From Thermodesulfobacteriota bacterium (lineage in GTDB: Bacteria; Desulfobacterota_D; UBA1144; Nemesobacterales; UBA2774), in contig JBFMCV010000001.1 of NCBI GenBank assembly GCA_040754335.1, positions 434,001 through 498,000 of the forward strand: a DNA stretch of 64,000 nucleotides, in the 5' to 3' direction. A model generated the notes under the pieces. The model was given only the letters and a program-made list of their open reading frames with translations. It did not search any database and was not told the origin of the DNA. Shown here piece by piece: positions 6,295-13,423 of the stretch (its first letter is position 1; every line of letters begins with the position of its first letter). The translations under genes and the position numbers were made by a program.

Positions 6295-8973
6295 TCAAGC
6301 AATCAGCGGGTTCGCCTTCCCCGGATTGATGTCGAGGTCCTTTATCGCTTTCTCGACCACGTCCGTCGCTATCTTCTTCTCCCACGTGAGCGACGCGAGC
6401 ACTGCGAGCGTCACGTACCTCCAGTCGACCTCGAAAAAGTCCCTGAGCGCCTTCCTGCTCGCGCTCCTTCCGAAGCCGTCCGTGCCTAAAGACACGAGCG
6501 GGCGCGGGAGCCACTGCGAGATAGAATCGGGCAGAGCCATCACGTAATCGGACGCCGCGACGAAAACGCCCGGCGCGTCTTTTACGCACCGGCTTATATA
6601 AGGCACCCTTTTTATCTCCGAAGGATGGAGCATGTTCCACCGCTCGTTCTCGCATCCGTCCCTGTAGAGCTCCTTGTAGCTCGTTACGCTCCACACGTCC
6701 GCTGCGACCCCGTACTTCTCCCCGAGCACTACCTGTGCCTTCAGCACCTCGTTGAGTATCGTCCCGCTCCCGAAGAGCTGCGCATGTAGCTCCGCATCCT
6801 TGAGCCCGGACTCCCTGAATTTATACATCCCCTTCAATATCCCCTCCCTCGCGCCTTCGGGCATCGGAGGCTGTGTGTAAGGCTCGTTCATTACGGTCAG
6901 GTAATAGAATATGTTCTCCTGGTTCACGTACATCCGCCTTAAGCCTTCCTCGATGATGACGGCGATCTCGTATGCGTACGCGGGGTCGTACGCCTTGAGA
7001 TTCGGCACGGGGTATGCGAGCAGGTGGCTGTGCCCGTCCTGGTGCTGGAGCCCCTCGCCCGCGAGCGTCGTCCTCCCCGATGTGCCGCCAACCATGAAGC
7101 CCTTCGCCCTCGAGTCCCCCGCCGCCCATACGAGGTCGCCCACCCTCTGGAAGCCGAACATCGAGTAGAAGATGAAAAAAGGTATCATGTTGATGCCGTG
7201 CGTGGCGTACGCCGTGCCGGCCGCTATGAACGACGACATGGAGCCCGCCTCCGTTATCCCTTCTTCCAATATCTGCCCGTCCCTCGCCTCCTTGTAGAAG
7301 AGAAGCGTCGCGGCGTCGACAGGCTCGTAGAGCTGGCCCACGTGCGAGTATATCCCGACCTGCCGGAAAAGAGACTCCATGCCGAACGTGCGGGCTTCGT
7401 CGGGCACTATCGGCACAATGTACTTCCCTACGTTCTTGTCCTTGAGGAGCTTCGACAGCATGCGGACTATAGCCATCGTCGTCGCGACGGGCCTCTCGCC
7501 CGAGCCCTTGTGGAACTCCTCGAATATCGTCGGCGAAGGCGGCTCCAGCGGCTCGCAATTGACCTCTCTCTTCGGCAGATAACCTCCAAGCTCGCGTCTC
7601 CGCTCCTGGAGATACTTTATCTCCGGGCTGTCGTCGGGCGGCCTGTAGAACGGCGCGCTTACGACCTGCTCGTCGGACAAGGGTATGCCGAACCTCGTCC
7701 TGAATTCCTTAAGCTCGTCCTCGTTCAGCTTCTTCTGCTGGTGCGTTATGTTCCTGCCTTCCCCGGCCTCTCCGAGGCCGTAGCCCTTTATCGTCTTGGC
7801 CAGTATCACCGTGGGAGCGCCCTTATGCTCGACGGCGGCTTTATAGGCGGGGTAGATCTTTTCAGGATCGTGCCCTCCCCTCCTCAGCTTCACTAGCTCC
7901 TCGTCCGTGAGGTCTTTCACCATTTCGAGTAGCCTGGGGTCCGTCCCGAAAAAGTGCTTGCGTATGTAGTCCCCCGACTCGACCGTGTATTTCTGGTATT
8001 CCCCGTCGACGACCTCGCCCATGCGCTTGACGAGCACGCCGTCCTTGTCCTTGGCCAGGAGCGGGTCCCAGTTGCTTCCCCAGATGACTTTTATCACGTT
8101 CCACCCCGCCCCCCTGAATATCGCTTCGAGCTCCTGAATTATCTTGCCGTTTCCCCTCACTGGGCCGTCAAGGCGCTGGAGGTTGCAGTTGACGACGAAT
8201 ATGAGGTTGTCGAGCTTCTCCCTCGCCGCAAGCGTTATAGCGCCCAACGCCTCGGGCTCGTCGCACTCGCCGTCACCTAGGAATGCCCACACCTTTGCGT
8301 CCGAGGGCTCCTTGAACCCCCTGTCTTCGAGATAACGGTTAAACCTCGCCTGATAGATGGACATGATCGGGCTCAGCCCCATCGACACGGTCGGGAACTG
8401 CCAGAACCCCGGCATGAGCCACGGGTGCGGATAGGAAGGGAGCCCCCCGCCGGGCAGGAGCTCGCGCCTGAAGTTTTGCAGGTCCTCGATGGTGAGACGG
8501 CCTTCGAGAAAGGCCCTCGCGTATATTCCGGGCGAGGCGTGCCCCTGAAAATAGACGATGTCCCCCTCCTTGTTCCCGTTCTTAGCCCTAAGAAAATGGT
8601 TGAAAGCTACTTCGTAAAGTGCTGCCGCCGAAGCATAAGTTGAAATGTGGCCGCCGATTCCTTCCTCTATTCTGTTCGCCCTCACGACCATAGCCATCGC
8701 GTTCCACCTGATGATGCTCCTGATGATCCACTCCAGCCCCTGATCCCCCGGATACGGGGGCTGCATATCGACCGGGAACGTGTTTATATAGGGCGTGTTG
8801 GCGGTAAAGTACGTCTTCACCCCCTTTTTCTGTGCGTGTATCTGGAGGATTTTCAAGAGCTTGCTTACGCGCTCGGGCCCGCCTGTCTTGAGGACGTAAT
8901 CGAGAGATTCCATCCACTCCCTGTTCTCGATCTCTTCGGGACTGAGCTTCTCTTTGTCGGTGTTTTCATCCAT
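6295..8973 (-). CDS. aceE: Pyruvate dehydrogenase E1 component, homodimeric AceE type
   Basis: An 892-residue thiamine-diphosphate enzyme that decarboxylates pyruvate and acetylates the E2 lipoyl group. Visible features are the ThDP-Mg motif from Gly-Asp-Gly (233-235) to Asn-Cys-Asn (262-264), the GHASPG segment with His145, and the transketolase-like middle and C-terminal domains. Length matches E. coli AceE (about 887), so this is the single-chain form and not the alpha2beta2 E1. aceF and lpdA follow on the same strand after a long repeat-filled gap. A promoter (TTGACT, TATTCT) is visible upstream. No Shine-Dalgarno is apparent before the ATG at 8973. Confidence 0.95.
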   Translation of the reverse strand: MDENTDKEKLSPEEIENREWMESLDYVLKTGGPERVSKLLKILQIHAQKKGVKTYFTANTPYINTFPVDMQPPYPGDQGLEWIIRSIIRWNAMAMVVRANRIEEGIGGHISTYASAAALYEVAFNHFLRAKNGNKEGDIVYFQGHASPGIYARAFLEGRLTIEDLQNFRRELLPGGGLPSYPHPWLMPGFWQFPTVSMGLSPIMSIYQARFNRYLEDRGFKEPSDAKVWAFLGDGECDEPEALGAITLAAREKLDNLIFVVNCNLQRLDGPVRGNGKIIQELEAIFRGAGWNVIKVIWGSNWDPLLAKDKDGVLVKRMGEVVDGEYQKYTVESGDYIRKHFFGTDPRLLEMVKDLTDEELVKLRRGGHDPEKIYPAYKAAVEHKGAPTVILAKTIKGYGLGEAGEGRNITHQQKKLNEDELKEFRTRFGIPLSDEQVVSAPFYRPPDDSPEIKYLQERRRELGGYLPKREVNCEPLEPPSPTIFEEFHKGSGERPVATTMAIVRMLSKLLKDKNVGKYIVPIVPDEARTFGMESLFRQVGIYSHVGQLYEPVDAATLLFYKEARDGQILEEGITEAGSMSSFIAAGTAYATHGINMIPFFIFYSMFGFQRVGDLVWAAGDSRAKGFMVGGTSGRTTLAGEGLQHQDGHSHLLAYPVPNLKAYDPAYAYEIAVIIEEGLRRMYVNQENIFYYLTVMNEPYTQPPMPEGAREGILKGMYKFRESGLKDAELHAQLFGSGTILNEVLKAQVVLGEKYGVAADVWSVTSYKELYRDGCENERWNMLHPSEIKRVPYISRCVKDAPGVFVAASDYVMALPDSISQWLPRPLVSLGTDGFGRSASRKALRDFFEVDWRYVTLAVLASLTWEKKIATDVVEKAIKDLDINPGKANPLIA

Positions 8974-9010
8974 TGGTCAGACCCGGCCGGTTGAAGTAAT
9001 TATAATGAAA

Positions 9011-9040
9011 AGAATAATGCACGCGCGCTCGTTAAGTCAA
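9011..9040 (-). promoter_or_regulatory. Possible aceE promoter
   Basis: On the minus strand TTGACT (9035-9040), 18 nt, TATTCT (9011-9016). The predicted leader is about 30 nt. A second TATAAT-like box closer to the gene (about 9000-9005) has no good -35. Confidence 0.45.
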
Positions 9041-9080
9041 CCGTTATAAATCGCTTCCTCTCCACAGCACCTTTTCTTTT

Positions 9081-9104
9081 TCCTCCCCCTTTGAGGGGGG
9101 AGGA
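9081..9104. repeat. C-rich/G-rich hairpin
   Basis: TCCTCCCCCT followed by AGGGGGGAGGA with a 3-nt loop. It belongs to the same loose family as 5969-5991 and 10833-10854. Confidence 0.55.
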
Positions 9105-9187
9105 TGTAGGTGGGGGTGTACCTTAAAAATAAATCGGTCATTTCTTAATGCGTCAAAAATCTTTCAGGATTAAGGAACATATTCTTC

Positions 9188-9249
9188 TGTAGGAGCACCA
9201 TCCTGGTGCGAAATTCTCGGCTGCGATCGCGGCTGGAAGCCGCTCCTAC
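9188..9249. repeat. Inverted pair of REP-like hairpins with a covarying stem
   Basis: The left unit has the GTAGGA head, stem GCACCA (9195-9200), loop TCC and stem TGGTGC (9204-9209). The right unit is the usual GCGGCT/AGCCGC form on the other strand (9226-9249). Head and loop are identical while the stem bases changed in pairs. Confidence 0.8.
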
Positions 9250-9322
9250 GAATATTTACAGTCTCGGAATCTCGTATTTTCCTTTACTCACTTCCTTATC
9301 ATGAAATCCCCCCAAAAAAGAA

Positions 9323-9350
9323 TTGACGCTCATTCCAATGAATATATAAT
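9323..9350 (+). promoter_or_regulatory. Promoter of the second lpdA; decides its start codon
   Basis: TTGACG (9323-9328), 16 nt, TATAAT (9345-9350). It lies downstream of an in-frame ATG at 9301 and 10 nt upstream of the ATG at 9361, so only 9361 can be used from this promoter. Confidence 0.6.
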
Positions 9351-9360
9351 AGTCCCTGCC

Positions 9361-10794
9361 ATGGAAAAATTTGACCTCACAGTGATCGGATCGGGACCCG
9401 GCGGATACATCGCCGCGATAAGAGCGGCGCAGCTCGGAATGAAGGTAGCAGTCGTAGAAAGGGACAGGGCCGGAGGCGTCTGCCTCAACTGGGGCTGCAT
9501 ACCCTCCAAGTCCATAATCAAATGCGCAGAAGTCTACCAGTATTTCAAACATTCGGGAGAGTTCGGCATTGAACATAAAGGGCTTTCTTATGACTTCTCG
9601 AAGGTCATAGACAAGAGCCGGAACGCGTCCGATACCCTCACGAAAGGCGTCGAGTTCCTGTTCAAAAAAAATAAAGCCTCGCTCTTCAAGGGCGTCGGCA
9701 AACTGATTGCGAAAAACAAGGTCGGGGTCGTGCAGGAAAAGGGACAGATAGAGATAGACAGCGGCAAGATACTCATAGCCACGGGCTCAGTCCCCATGAC
9801 CCTTCCCGGCCTCGAGATCGACGGCAAGCAGATAATGACGAGCGACGAGGCTATCTTCCACAGGGAGGTCCCGGATTCTGTAGTCGTCATAGGCGGAGGA
9901 TATATAGGTTGTGAATTCGCATACGTCTACAACTCGTTCGGCAGCAAAGTGACCATTGTAGAAATGATGGACAGCCTTATTTGCGGGGCCGATGAAGAGG
10001 TGTCGAGGGAGCTCGAGAGGAGCTTTAAAAAGAAAGGCATTGAAGTGCTCACCTCCGCGAAGTTCAAAGAGGCTAAGAAAAAGAAAAGAGGCGTGGACGT
10101 AATCGTGGAAAAGTTAGCCGACAAGAGCGAGGCTGTGATAACCGCCTCGATGGTGCTGGTCGCCGTAGGCAGGCGTCCCGTGGCGAACGACGCCCCGACG
10201 TCGCTCAGCTACTACAAGAAGTCGGCTGACATAGGCCTGAGCGATCTCAGGATAGAGCTTGACGAAAGGGGATTCATAAAGACAGACGGCTCGTATATGA
10301 CCACGTGCGACAACGTGTACGCGATAGGAGACGTTATCGGGCCGCCGCTCCTCGCTCACAAGGCGTCCGAGGAAGGCGTCACAGCGGTCGAGCTGATGGC
10401 CGGGCTTAAGAGCAAGGTCCACTACGACAACATCCCCGGCTGTGTCTACTGCCAGCCCGAGGTATCCATGTTGGGCATGACCGAGAAACAGGCGAAGGAT
10501 AAGGGGATCGATTACTCCATCGGCAAGTTCCCGTTCAGGGCCGCCGGAAAAGCCGTAGGCACCGGCGAGACGGAAGGCTTCGTAAAGATAATCTCGGACA
10601 AATCCACTGGAGAGATTCTCGGCGCGCACATCATAGGCCACGGGGCTACAGAGCTTATAGCGGAGATAGCGGTCGGGAGGACATTGGAGACAACGCCTCT
10701 CGAGATAGCCATCACGTCCCACGCCCACCCCACCCTCTCCGAAGCCGTAATGGAAGCGGCCCTCGCCGCCCTCGGAAGAGCAAGGAATATATAA
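9361..10794 (+). CDS. lpdA: Dihydrolipoyl dehydrogenase (E3), copy 2
   Basis: A 477-residue flavoprotein disulfide reductase with FAD motif GSGPGG (10-15), redox cysteines Cys41/Cys46 in CLNWGC, a second GGGYIGC motif and catalytic His456/Glu461 in HPTLSE. All catalytic residues are present. I start it at 9361 because residues upstream would be atypical and a strong promoter overlaps that extension. It is on the opposite strand from aceE-aceF-lpdA and upstream of lipB, so it may serve another lipoyl complex (2-oxoglutarate dehydrogenase or glycine cleavage), neither of which is in the window. It clearly differs in sequence from copy 1 at 2785-4206, so it is not a recent duplicate. Confidence 0.93.
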   Translation: MEKFDLTVIGSGPGGYIAAIRAAQLGMKVAVVERDRAGGVCLNWGCIPSKSIIKCAEVYQYFKHSGEFGIEHKGLSYDFSKVIDKSRNASDTLTKGVEFLFKKNKASLFKGVGKLIAKNKVGVVQEKGQIEIDSGKILIATGSVPMTLPGLEIDGKQIMTSDEAIFHREVPDSVVVIGGGYIGCEFAYVYNSFGSKVTIVEMMDSLICGADEEVSRELERSFKKKGIEVLTSAKFKEAKKKKRGVDVIVEKLADKSEAVITASMVLVAVGRRPVANDAPTSLSYYKKSADIGLSDLRIELDERGFIKTDGSYMTTCDNVYAIGDVIGPPLLAHKASEEGVTAVELMAGLKSKVHYDNIPGCVYCQPEVSMLGMTEKQAKDKGIDYSIGKFPFRAAGKAVGTGETEGFVKIISDKSTGEILGAHIIGHGATELIAEIAVGRTLETTPLEIAITSHAHPTLSEAVMEAALAALGRARNI

Positions 10795-10832
10795 CATATA
10801 CCGGCTATATTCATTCCTTCCGCTTTTCTTCC

Positions 10833-10854
10833 CTCTCCCTACTGTGTGGGAGAG
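10833..10854. repeat. CTCTCCC/GGGAGAG hairpin
   Basis: A perfect 7-bp stem (10833-10839 with 10848-10854) and an 8-nt loop, 39 nt after the lpdA stop. There is no T-run, so I call it a repeat rather than an intrinsic terminator. Confidence 0.5.
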
Positions 10855-10970
10855 GACTATTTCGACGAATAGGAGAAATAGGTCGTTTTACCATGACGGC
10901 ACTTGTGCCAATTAACTTTAGGCTCTTCGTTGAATAATCCAAATTAGGGTGAGGGCGTACTTTAATTTTC

Positions 10971-11024
10971 TGTCATTGCGAGGCTCCGAAGCCTTGCGCG
11001 AAGGAGCCGCGTCAATCTCCTGAA
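10971..11024 (+). repeat. Dispersed TGTCATTGCGAG element, copy 1
   Basis: It starts TGTCATTGCGAG (10971-10982), contains a GGCTCC/GGAGCC inverted repeat (10982-11008) and ends near GTCAATCTCC. The same head and tail occur on the other strand at 33387-33501. Confidence 0.6.
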
Positions 11025-11051
11025 GAAAGCGAGATCCCCACCTTAAAATCC

Positions 11052-11076
11052 GTAGGAGCAGCTTCCAGCCGCGATT
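11052..11076 (+). repeat. REP-like hairpin with one stem mismatch
   Basis: A GTAGGA head, stem GCAGCT, loop TCC and stem AGCCGC, ending GATT. One stem position is unpaired compared with the copies at 5934 and 33552. Confidence 0.7.
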
Positions 11077-11189
11077 ATGATCGCATCCGCCCTACCTCCT
11101 CTATCGAATCCCTCCCTTTGTATTCCCCCCCTCTCAATGTATGTTTATCTACCGAACCGGTGACATCACTATGCCGGTTAACCAGATTA

Positions 11190-11198
11190 TGATATAAT
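11190..11198 (+). promoter_or_regulatory. Extended -10 of lipB, predicted leaderless transcript
   Basis: TGaTATAAT (11190-11198), a perfect extended -10. The ATG at 11205 is 6 nt beyond it, which places +1 on the A of the start codon. There is no Shine-Dalgarno. Confidence 0.6.
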
Positions 11199-11204
11199 AA
11201 AATA

Positions 11205-11957
11205 ATGAACACCTTTAAAGTCTACAAGCTCGGGACTGTCCCCTACGGAAAAGCGCTCGACCTCCAGCTGAAACTTCTCGAGATGAGAAAGAACGAAGAG
11301 ATCGGGGACACTCTCCTTCTCCTGGAACACCCTCCCACGTTCACGATCGGACGCCGCGGCAATATGGGGAACCTCCTCGCCGCGAAGAGCCACCTAGAGA
11401 AAGCCGGCATCCATTTCGAGGTGATAAGCAGGGGCGGCGACATAACTTACCACGGCCCCGGCCAGCTCGTCGGATATCCTATAATGGACCTGAACGGCAT
11501 GGGGAGGGACATCCACAAGTATCTGAGGAACCTCGAAGAGACGATCATAGTATCGCTCGGGAACTTCGGCATACGCGGAAGGAGGATCGAAGGCGTAACC
11601 GGCGTCTGGACGAAATGGCACAAGATTGCCTCGATCGGGGTCGGCGTCAGGAGGTGGGTCACATACCACGGCTTCGCGCTTAACGTGAATACCGACCTCT
11701 CCTACTTCGACATGATAGTTCCCTGCGGTATAGAAAACGTGCAGATGACTTCCATTCAGAGATGGCTCGGGAAAAAAGAATATATAGACATGCCGGATGT
11801 AGAGGATAGTATAATTAAAGCATTTTCTCAGGTATTTAACATAACCCACTCGAATACAACAACACTCTATAACAATTTCAGAGATAAAGACGTCGACTTC
11901 GACCTTCTCCTCGACATCGAGAAAAGGCTCGAGGCCAAGTCAGACCTGACCGCATGA
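11205..11957 (+). CDS. lipB: Octanoyl-[acyl-carrier-protein]:protein octanoyltransferase
   Basis: A 250-residue LipB that moves an octanoyl group from octanoyl-ACP to the lipoyl-domain lysine, the first step of endogenous lipoate attachment. The family core is visible: TIGRRG (48-52), RGGDITYHGPGQLVGYP with His83, Lys140 in KIASIG, HGFALNVN (155-162) and the acyl-accepting Cys174 in VPCGI. Lys140 and Cys174 correspond to E. coli Lys135 and Cys169. It sits beside two lpdA genes and aceF, its likely substrate. lipA is not in the window. The last 50 residues after the family core are variable. Translation probably starts without a leader. Confidence 0.95.
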   Translation: MNTFKVYKLGTVPYGKALDLQLKLLEMRKNEEIGDTLLLLEHPPTFTIGRRGNMGNLLAAKSHLEKAGIHFEVISRGGDITYHGPGQLVGYPIMDLNGMGRDIHKYLRNLEETIIVSLGNFGIRGRRIEGVTGVWTKWHKIASIGVGVRRWVTYHGFALNVNTDLSYFDMIVPCGIENVQMTSIQRWLGKKEYIDMPDVEDSIIKAFSQVFNITHSNTTTLYNNFRDKDVDFDLLLDIEKRLEAKSDLTA

Positions 11958-12014
11958 AAATCCGGTGAACATTTGGCGCTGTTTTAGTGAGCTTTTGGCG
12001 CACACTCCCCCGGT

Positions 12015-12908
12015 TTACGGGATTATCTTCGACTGCTGCACCAGGTTCGAGATATTTATCAGGAACTCCTTCATGTCTTCCTGGAATATCGGGTCGTTGT
12101 AGTGCGGGTCCGAAAGCTCGGAGCGCTGGTATATGCTCTTGTAGGATTCCTTGACCGCGTCGAGCGCCTGATCGTAGTTCTCCAGCATGGCCCGCCGCCT
12201 GTCGAGCTCCTTGCTCCTGTCTATGACGAACGACCTCTTGAGCGCGTCCCTGCTTTCGCTGTCTTTGAGAAGCGTGTCGAGGAGCTTTATGTTCCGTTCA
12301 TAGTTGTCGAGCTGCACATGATATATATCAGAGAACGCGTCCAGCAGCGCGAACGTCGCTTCGAGCCGGGGCTCGTTCTCGACTATCACTTCCTGAGGCG
12401 ACTTCTGCACGTAGAAAGACGCGAAATAATCCTTCCATTTATTCACGGTGACGACGTCCTGCTCGTGCCCCCTCAGCTCCGCGACCTTCTCCGTTACATT
12501 CTCGTCCACGCCCGAGAACTGCGGGACGAACTGTACGTTGTCGAACGCGCCCTTGAGCTCGGACCTCTTCACTACGAGGTTGAGCGCACGGCTGAAGTCG
12601 AGCAGGGCCAGAGACGTCTGGTTAAACGCCTCGGCTTCGGATTTATACGGCGCGCACTTCTCCTTGTCGCTCGTGTACTGCGTCATCGGTGATGAAGCCG
12701 GCGTCTGACCCAGCTCCAATATTATGTTCTTGATCTCGGCGGTCGAGAGACACGTATCGTAGCTCCCTGTAAATACCGGGTCGTACGAGCCCGCAAACTG
12801 TCCCGTTCCGGTCCCGAAGTCCTCCACCGCCTGATAGTTCACACACCCTGTCGAAAGCCCGACTATTGCAGCTATCATGGATATACAAATCAGCTTGTTC
12901 AAACGCAT
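12015..12908 (-). CDS. Predicted lipoprotein, coiled-coil rich, unknown function
   Basis: A 297-residue protein. The N-terminus is a type II signal peptide with lipobox Leu-Ser-Thr-Gly-Cys, modified cysteine Cys22. The mature part is highly charged and mostly helical, with heptad-like stretches, and has no membrane segment. I do not recognise the family. GGGAGG precedes the ATG. It is divergent from the histidine kinase at 13424 across 515 bp. A 12-base motif (AAAGTCTCGTCA) occurs upstream of both genes in the same orientation relative to each gene, so the two may be co-regulated. An outer-membrane or periplasmic location is inferred from the lipobox only. Confidence 0.72.
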   Translation of the reverse strand: MRLNKLICISMIAAIVGLSTGCVNYQAVEDFGTGTGQFAGSYDPVFTGSYDTCLSTAEIKNIILELGQTPASSPMTQYTSDKEKCAPYKSEAEAFNQTSLALLDFSRALNLVVKRSELKGAFDNVQFVPQFSGVDENVTEKVAELRGHEQDVVTVNKWKDYFASFYVQKSPQEVIVENEPRLEATFALLDAFSDIYHVQLDNYERNIKLLDTLLKDSESRDALKRSFVIDRSKELDRRRAMLENYDQALDAVKESYKSIYQRSELSDPHYNDPIFQEDMKEFLINISNLVQQSKIIP

Positions 12909-12986
12909 TTCGCCTCCCTCCCTTGAAAGCGGAATTTCAGGTTTTGTAAGCTAATTTTAGTACCGTTTGTAATTAAAATACAGGAG

Positions 12987-12998
12987 TGACGAGACTTT
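12987..12998 (-). promoter_or_regulatory. 12-base motif upstream of the lipoprotein gene
   Basis: It reads AAAGTCTCGTCA on the minus strand, 78 nt before the lipoprotein start. It is identical to 13397-13408 on the plus strand. Confidence 0.5.
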
Positions 12999-13180
12999 CA
13001 GGAAAAAAGGTTAGCTCGATTACAGGTTATAAGTGTTGAGACTTTTTTTAGGCATATTCCTGGGTCCGCCCGCCTCATGATCCGGTGCTTCTTGAAGATC
13101 TTCGACAGGTGGTGTTTCACAGTTTTTTGTCGATGGATAAGCTCCGGGTCATCCCGTCCCGAACCGGACGATTCATTACA

Positions 13181-13213
13181 ATAGGGTGATCACCGTATTT
13201 TAAATAGGGTGAT
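13181..13213 (+). repeat. Direct repeat ATAGGGTGAT, 23-bp period
   Basis: Two exact 10-mers whose starts are 23 bp apart (about two helical turns), each followed by a similar TATTTT-like tail. It could be a regulator-binding site for the adjacent two-component genes. Confidence 0.5.
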
Positions 13214-13396
13214 TATGTATTTTTCATGCGCGAAATATAATGATCCGCGATGGATAGGTGTTTTAACGATCGGCACAGTTAATTAATTCAATTAGAAAAA
13301 ACTGGAATTGAAAGTTTACGTTGTGATAGACTGTAGAATTATCGACCCTGCATCGCCTTTTTTGCTAATCGGCGGAGTACGATTAGGTAATACTCA

Positions 13397-13408
13397 AAAG
13401 TCTCGTCA
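13397..13408 (+). promoter_or_regulatory. 12-base motif upstream of the histidine kinase gene
   Basis: AAAGTCTCGTCA, ending 15 nt before the kinase ATG and just ahead of its GAGG ribosome-binding site. It is the same motif as at 12987-12998. Confidence 0.5.
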
Positions 13409-13423
13409 TACCGAGGTTCTGAG

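Larger units (their letters stand above)
8974..9360. other. Divergent region between aceE and the second lpdA
   Basis: 387 bp without a gene. It contains the aceE promoter, a C-rich/G-rich hairpin (9081-9104), an inverted pair of REP-like hairpins (9188-9249) and the promoter of the second lpdA (9323-9350). Confidence 0.75.
10795..11204. other. Repeat-rich intergenic region between lpdA and lipB
   Basis: 410 bp with no credible gene. It holds a CTCTCCC/GGGAGAG hairpin, the TGTCATTGCGAG-type dispersed element, one REP-like hairpin and the lipB extended -10 box. Confidence 0.75.
12909..13423. other. 515-bp divergent regulatory region
   Basis: No gene seen. It contains a shared 12-mer in front of each flanking gene (12987-12998 and 13397-13408), a partial third copy (GAGACTTT at 13038-13045), and a direct repeat of ATAGGGTGAT (13181-13190 and 13204-13213). 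AT content rises between 13190 and 13330. Confidence 0.7.
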
